This document shows positions 59,517 to 64,000 of a DNA stretch of 64,000 nucleotides, one piece after another (positions within the stretch are counted from its first letter, which is position 1; the number at the start of each line of letters is the position of its first letter). Location: positions 81,203-145,202 of the forward strand of contig JAJDDO010000029.1 in the NCBI GenBank assembly GCA_029260265.1, written 5' to 3'. Source of the stretch: Phycisphaerales bacterium. Its GTDB lineage: Bacteria > Planctomycetota > Phycisphaerae > Phycisphaerales > UBA1924. Position numbers and translations under genes: made by a program. Below the pieces are notes generated by a model. The model saw only the letters and a program-made list of their open reading frames with translations, had not been told where the DNA came from and did not search any database.

Positions 59517-60059
59517 ATGACAATGTCGACTACAAACCAACCAACTCCGGATCAGCGTCCAAATTGGGATCGATATTTTCTTGATCTCGCAGAACAAGTC
59601 AGCAGAAGGTCTCCTGATCCAAATACCAAGCACGGTTGCGTACTTGTCGATTCTGGACGCCGGGTACTGAGCACAGGCTATAACGGCCCCCTGTCAGGTC
59701 TACCTCATGACTTGATCGAGTTTGATCGCCCGAACAAGTACGACTGGTTTATTCATGCTGAAGATAACGCAGTCGCCTTTGCTCGGTGTGATCTTCGAGG
59801 AACCACTGCATATATAACCGGGACTCCCTGCGTGGCCTGCTTTCGACGCTTGCTCCAGGTTGGAGTACGACGCATAGTTCAGGGCGATCGCCACTCCGCA
59901 TGTCTTGAGGAAAGAGAGATGGATGCCTGCCAGAGAATGGCCAGAGCAATTGATATCGAATGGATAATCTACAGCAATGAGGGTGTTCAGCGATTGGATA
60001 GCAATGGGTTCATCAGCTATTCAAAATCACTAAACGCTCCAAGCGATCAAGATTGCTGA
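59517..60059 (+). CDS. dCMP/cytidine deaminase-family protein
   Basis: A 180-residue zinc deaminase. SRRSPDPNTKHGCVLVD is the N-terminal family motif. The zinc site is formed by FIHAEDNAVAFA (HAE, about residues 79-90) and GTPCVACFRRLLQVG (PCxxC). This is the deoxycytidylate deaminase subgroup, which converts dCMP to dUMP. No N-terminal kinase-like domain as in anti-phage dCTP deaminases is present. Set between HNH and NERD nuclease genes, it may serve defence or nucleotide salvage. The 294 nt upstream hold no gene that I can see. Confidence 0.8.
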   Translation: MTMSTTNQPTPDQRPNWDRYFLDLAEQVSRRSPDPNTKHGCVLVDSGRRVLSTGYNGPLSGLPHDLIEFDRPNKYDWFIHAEDNAVAFARCDLRGTTAYITGTPCVACFRRLLQVGVRRIVQGDRHSACLEEREMDACQRMARAIDIEWIIYSNEGVQRLDSNGFISYSKSLNAPSDQDC

Positions 60060-60081
60060 TTCCAGGCCACACAGAAAGAAA

Positions 60082-61152
60082 CTATTCAACCCAAATCCGC
60101 TCTTCCATTTTGCACGATTCACAGCACCGAAAGTACTTCACGCCCTCTTTCCGTATCTTCACCACCTTGCCATAAGAACCTTTGGCACCACACACTGTGC
60201 AAGTGGTTGGCATGGTCGTATTGATATCGCAATCCTGGCATTTCCAGTAGTAGCCATACTTTCCCGAATGCGCGGCCAATTGCTCGCTCTGGCACGCTTT
60301 ACAGCACGGCCTTGAACCCAACTCGGACGACTTGGATTGTTGTGATTTCTGTGCAATCACAGGTTTCAGAGATACAATCTCGGGCTCCGACAATACTTCA
60401 TGAGAATGCAGAGGCGAATGCGATCCATTCAGAAACTCGGCTACACAAACGGCTTCTTCTGATTGCATAGACCAGAGCCCGTAATCTCCATCAATTTTCC
60501 CGAGCAACTTGCTGCTGTTTTGATGTTTCTGAAGCTCTTCTCGAACTTTATCTGCGACAAGATCAGCCTTGGCAACAAAGGTGTGAAATGGCTTTACGGG
60601 CTCTTTCCATCCTTTGACTCGTCGTATCTTCCCGCTGTCAGAAATTGCCACGATGATTTGAATAGGGATACTCTGAAACCCTCGCTGGTCAGATCCAACA
60701 ACAACCTTGGAAAGAGTGCGGAACCCGGGCTTTACCTTTCCTAGAAGTTGCTCTCGGTTCCTCTGAAGGAAAACCCGCAGGAACTCTGCCTGACGGCGAG
60801 CCTGCTGAATTGGTGAAGGAAAACCTGACTCCCGCCCCTTGTATCGCCGGGTCCATTCGTCACCCCCAGACCCGTCGCTTTGAACACTCACTTCGTCGTG
60901 AACAGACTTGCTCTCGATGATGAACATCCCCCACCGATGGACAATCAGATGATCGATCTGGCAGACTCCCGGTGAACCATTGTGCTCAGGTTGTGAAGGA
61001 TCAACAATTCGAATGTCATGGAGTATGTGCACCGCAGAGTCTTCGGCGAAGGCTCGATTGAAGTAGAACGCCATCTGGCGCTCGGCTTCGAACCCTGCCT
61101 TCTTCTTTGGATCTACGGGCACCTTTGCTTGGTCATGTTGCTTTGTGATCAT
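60082..61152 (-). CDS. NERD-domain nuclease with C-terminal zinc ribbons
   Basis: A 356-residue protein. The nuclease-related (NERD) domain about residues 15-190 contains QIDHLIVHRWGMFIIESKS, the D-...-ExK restriction-endonuclease-like core. The C-terminal 90 residues have three CxxC-type pairs (CCKACQSEQL, WKCQDCD, TCTVCG) and a final CCESCK, indicating zinc ribbons or a topoisomerase-type zinc finger for DNA binding. It is convergent with the deaminase gene and divergent from the PLD-helicase gene. NERD proteins are common in defence islands, but a defined role here is not shown. Confidence 0.8.
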   Translation of the reverse strand: MITKQHDQAKVPVDPKKKAGFEAERQMAFYFNRAFAEDSAVHILHDIRIVDPSQPEHNGSPGVCQIDHLIVHRWGMFIIESKSVHDEVSVQSDGSGGDEWTRRYKGRESGFPSPIQQARRQAEFLRVFLQRNREQLLGKVKPGFRTLSKVVVGSDQRGFQSIPIQIIVAISDSGKIRRVKGWKEPVKPFHTFVAKADLVADKVREELQKHQNSSKLLGKIDGDYGLWSMQSEEAVCVAEFLNGSHSPLHSHEVLSEPEIVSLKPVIAQKSQQSKSSELGSRPCCKACQSEQLAAHSGKYGYYWKCQDCDINTTMPTTCTVCGAKGSYGKVVKIRKEGVKYFRCCESCKMEERIWVE

Positions 61153-61280
61153 TGATTTATCAATCCTTGAGTCTATTCACTCTGTCAAATCCTATGCACG
61201 ATTCCGATACCAATAGGCACTGGCTAATCGTTGAGTATCTGGTGCCGCTGAACTTATGTTTGCTGAATCACAACGCCTCC

Positions 61281-61317
61281 GCAACAAGCGAAACCGAATC
61301 ATGTATAATCTACTCAA
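61281..61317 (+). promoter_or_regulatory. Promoter abutting the helicase start
   Basis: TATAAT at 61304-61309 is followed after 7 nt by ATG 61317, with GCAACA 17 nt upstream as a weak -35. No SD is present, so a leaderless transcript is likely, as for the genes at 48702 and 58203. Confidence 0.5.
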
Positions 61318-63242
61318 TGAGTGATGACAAAGATCCACACGGCCACATCAAAGGCGGTATCTACGATGCCTTGCTTTCACAAGCACTCCAGTCTGACCTG
61401 GCCAGTTCCTGTGATCCACGATTAATTGATCTCGCAGATGTAGATGCCGAGGATTCTCATTCAGCCATTGCCCAATATCTCGAGCGGCTCTTCACTTCTT
61501 CACTATCGACTCTCAGGGGGCGTGATTTAGCCGATCGACAACGCCGATTGGTAGATCAACTGATAGAGACCCTGGTGAACGAACTCGGTGACGACTGGGC
61601 AGAACGATTCAATCTAGCAAACCCGCTCCAGCGTCTTCTTGCTGTCCACTCGAGCGAAGAAGACAGACCCGCCCACCGACCCGATACGCCGCTCGCACGC
61701 TCGGCGTTGCTGACGGGCACTCGCCATGACCCATCGCTTGTTTCACAGCTCAATAAGGAGTTCGCACAGGCAGATCGCGTTGATATCCTCTGCTCGTTTA
61801 TCAAATGGAGCGGTACTCGATTGCTCATGGATTCGCTCAGAGTACTGACATCGACCCCGCATCCAGATGGTCCAAGATTGCGGCTAATTACGACAAGCTA
61901 CATGGGGGCAACCGACCCACGGGCCATTGAAGCGTTGCGTGAGCTGCCAAACACAGAGATCAAGGTCTCATACGACACCAAGCGGACAAGGCTCCACGCC
62001 AAGGCCTACATCGTCCATCGCGAAACAGGGTTCGGTAGTGGGTATATCGGCTCGGCAAATATCTCAAGAGCCGCATTGTCTGAAGGATTGGAATGGACGA
62101 GCAAGGTCAGCCAGTATGAGTTGCCGCACATGTGGCAGAAGATCGTTGCAACCTTTGAGAGCTATTGGAACGATGATGAGTTTGAATCCTATGGATGCGA
62201 TGGCCTGCCACGACTCCAAGAAGCAATCCAATGTGAGCGAGAGCCTGCCAACATTAGTGGCTCAGACTTCCCGATGTTCGACCTCCGCCCGTACCCATTC
62301 CAGGAGGAAATCCTTGACGCAATCAGTGCTGAGCGTGAAGTGCAAGACAAACATCGGCACCTTGTAGTTGCGGCCACTGGTACAGGCAAGACCATGATCG
62401 CGGCCTTTGATTACCGCGCGTGGGCAGGGAGTGACCGACCATCATTGCTTTTCATAGCACATCGCGAAGAAATTCTCAAGCAGGCACTTGGCACATTCCG
62501 AGCGGTACTCCGCGAGCAGAACTTTGGCGATCTCCTGGTTGGAGGCACTGATCCATCCCAATCCAATCATCTCTTTTGTTCTATTCAAAGCTACAACAGC
62601 CGGAAGATGATTGGATTCGATCCAGACAAGTTCGACTATATCGTGGTTGACGAGTTTCATCACGCTGCTGCTCCGAGTTATAAGCGATTGCTTGAGCATG
62701 TGGAGCCAGGAGTATTGCTCGGTTTGACCGCCACCCCCGAGCGAAGCGATGGTATGAACATCCTCCAATGGTTTGGAGGCGAGCCAACCGCAGAGATCCG
62801 ATTGCCCGATGCGATCGATCGCAGGCTGTTGAGCCCGTTCCAGTACTTTGGCGTGACGGATAGCGAGGATCTGAGCGGGATCCGATGGCAGCGTGGCGGA
62901 TACAGCATCGAAGATCTCGATCGCGTGTATACAGGGAATGATGTTCGCGCGGGCCTCGTGATGGAGAAGGTGCGTGAGACCCTGCTTGATCCAAATCAAT
63001 CTCGTGGATTGGGGTTCTGTGTCAGTGTTGCTCATGCAAACTTCATGGCAAAGTTCTTTGATGAGCACGGGATCCCATCGCTGGCCTTATCTGCAGAGAG
63101 TTCAAAGGAGGATCGTCAAACAGCCAAAGAACGGTTAGTTCGACAAGAGATCAACTTTATCTTTGTAGTCGATCTCTACAACGAAGGAGTCGACATTCCT
63201 GAAATTGACACTGTACTATTTCTTCGCCCCACCGAGAGCTGA
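61317..63242 (+). pseudogene. PLD-nuclease/DEAD-box helicase, truncated by an IS3 element
   Basis: The surviving 641 residues hold a PLD-type nuclease domain (one HxK: LHAKAYIVHRETG then GSANISRAAL, near residue 227). A superfamily 2 helicase follows: Walker A VVAATGTGKTMI, DEFHH, GLTATPERSD, and ends within VVDLYNEGVDIPEIDTVLFL. The frame stops at RPTES, exactly where motif VI should follow, because the TGA is the first base triplet of an IS3-type end at 63240. Intact relatives are roughly 1000 residues with a C-terminal DUF3427-like region. Start ATG 61317 fits the domain; the frame is open upstream to 61152. Probably a disabled defence gene. Confidence 0.85.
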
Positions 63243-64000
63243 CCTGCCCCCATTGTTTGTACCACTCCCTATGTTAGGGCAGCGGTGCTTCTTCGTCCCA
63301 CCAGAGGGCTGTGGAGCGTAGCGGAGCAGCCCTCTGGTGGGGTAATCCGGGTTTCGGGAGCTGGCGGGCGGTAGCCCAAAGATGAATGTGGCCTCTTCGT
63401 GTTGTAGTGAGTCCGCCACCGATTGATCAAGACCTTCGCTTCACGAAGCGTGTAGAAGATCTCTCCGTTGAGCAGCTCATCACCCAGCTTGCCGTTGAAG
63501 CTCTCGATGAATCCGTTCTCCCAAGGGCTCCCGGGCTCGATGTACAGCGTTGACACGCCGACATGGCTCAGCCAGTTTCGCACGGCCCTAGCAGTAAACT
63601 CCGCACCGTTGTCCGAGCGGATGTACTTCGGGACGCCTCTGGTGGCCATCAGCCAAGCGAGCCGCTCAAGCACATCATCGCTGCGAAGATTCCGGGCCAC
63701 ATCGATCGCAAGACACTCCCTCGTGTGCTCATCGATCACTGTCAGCATCCGGAAGCTCCGCCCATCATGCGTCCTAGCTTGCACAAAGTCATAGCTCCAG
63801 ACATGATCTTTGTGCTCAGCCCTAAGCCGCACGCACGACCCATCGTTAAACCACAATCGACCACGCTTCGGCTGCCTCCTCGGCACTTTGAGCCCTTCCT
63901 TCTTCCAGATCCGTTCGACCCGCTTGTGATTCACACGCCAGCCTTCGAGCCGGAGCATCGCAGCAATCCGTCGGTAGCCGTAGCGCCCGTACATGCACGC
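63240..64000. mobile_element. IS3-family insertion element, right part outside window
   Basis: Begins with TGACCTGCCCCC, a typical IS3-family terminal repeat, exactly at the break in the helicase gene. It contains the 3' part of orfB on the minus strand and continues past 64000, where orfA and the other end should lie. Confidence 0.85.
63269..64000 (-). CDS. IS3-family transposase OrfB, C-terminal part
   Basis: An open frame of at least 243 codons running off the right edge. It contains [20 protein letters not shown] (HTH_21) and an rve catalytic core: Asp in [15 protein letters not shown], Asp in [12 protein letters not shown] and Glu in [18 protein letters not shown], then [15 protein letters not shown]. 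These are the hallmarks of IS3 OrfB, normally made by frameshift fusion with OrfA. An internal ATG at 63994 is not the true start. The DDE triad is intact. Confidence 0.92.
   Translation of the reverse strand, partial: ACMYGRYGYRRIAAMLRLEGWRVNHKRVERIWKKEGLKVPRRQPKRGRLWFNDGSCVRLRAEHKDHVWSYDFVQARTHDGRSFRMLTVIDEHTRECLAIDVARNLRSDDVLERLAWLMATRGVPKYIRSDNGAEFTARAVRNWLSHVGVSTLYIEPGSPWENGFIESFNGKLGDELLNGEIFYTLREAKVLINRWRTHYNTKRPHSSLGYRPPAPETRITPPEGCSATLHSPLVGRRSTAALT

Noticed and set aside
48283..64000. CRISPR array or cas genes in the defence-rich island
   Set aside because: No regularly spaced direct repeats of 24-48 bp and no cas-like protein were seen.

Overview
The window reads as a chromosomal segment of a marine-type planctomycete, most likely of the Phycisphaerales. 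The main clue is a 1024-residue secreted CotH-like protein with two lamin-tail domains and a dockerin-like C-terminus ending in the Cys motif common in that group. The compact, fairly GC-rich gene layout, the degenerate/active M14 peptidase pair and the planctomycete-style integrase/Rep element agree with this. The assignment is inference from gene content, not from a marker-gene search.

Left third (1-20927): a surface-polysaccharide locus. The minus strand holds the start of rmlD, an RmlC-like cupin, a polymerase/ligase, a flippase and a secreted beta-helix protein. The plus strand holds a tightly coupled run of five glycosyltransferases, two PAPS sulfotransferases and an Alg14/Alg13-like pair. 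These are followed by a UDP-HexNAc 6-dehydrogenase and a 1901-residue, two-module NRPS. Together they suggest a sulfated, uronate-containing glycan with a peptide or amino-acid component.

Middle (21058-47565): housekeeping and catabolic genes. A near-complete reductive pyrimidine catabolism set is present (PreA, dihydropyrimidinase, beta-ureidopropionase, an AGXT2-like aminotransferase, malonate-semialdehyde dehydrogenase and an NCS1 permease). The two divergent ends share a dyad that looks like a common operator. Then come two secreted M14 proteins (one missing every catalytic residue), tRNA-Arg, rpsT, a CPBP protease, tRNA-Glu, a lipid kinase, map-trpA, a chemoreceptor, reverse transsulfuration (CGL and CBS), tRNA-Ile2, threonine aldolase, a new 54-codon gene with its own SD and terminator, and the CotH protein.

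Right third (48283-64000): an accessory island. It begins at the 3' half of an initiator tRNA gene with its native terminator, the footprint of tyrosine-recombinase integration. A roughly 6 kb element follows: mirrored palindromes at both ends, a 126-bp imperfect inverted repeat, an RHH regulator with tandem operators, a HUH Rep protein, an HTH protein, a cargo pair (radical SAM protein and PLP aminotransferase-fold protein) and the integrase. Beyond it lie two related insertion sequences flanking a truncated Rhs-type toxin tip with a possible immunity gene. Then come HNH nuclease, dCMP-deaminase-like and NERD genes, and a PLD-nuclease/helicase gene cut by an IS3-type element that runs off the window. 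The best candidates for an undescribed system are the radical SAM/aminotransferase cargo in the Rep-integrase element and the NRPS built into the sulfated-glycan locus.
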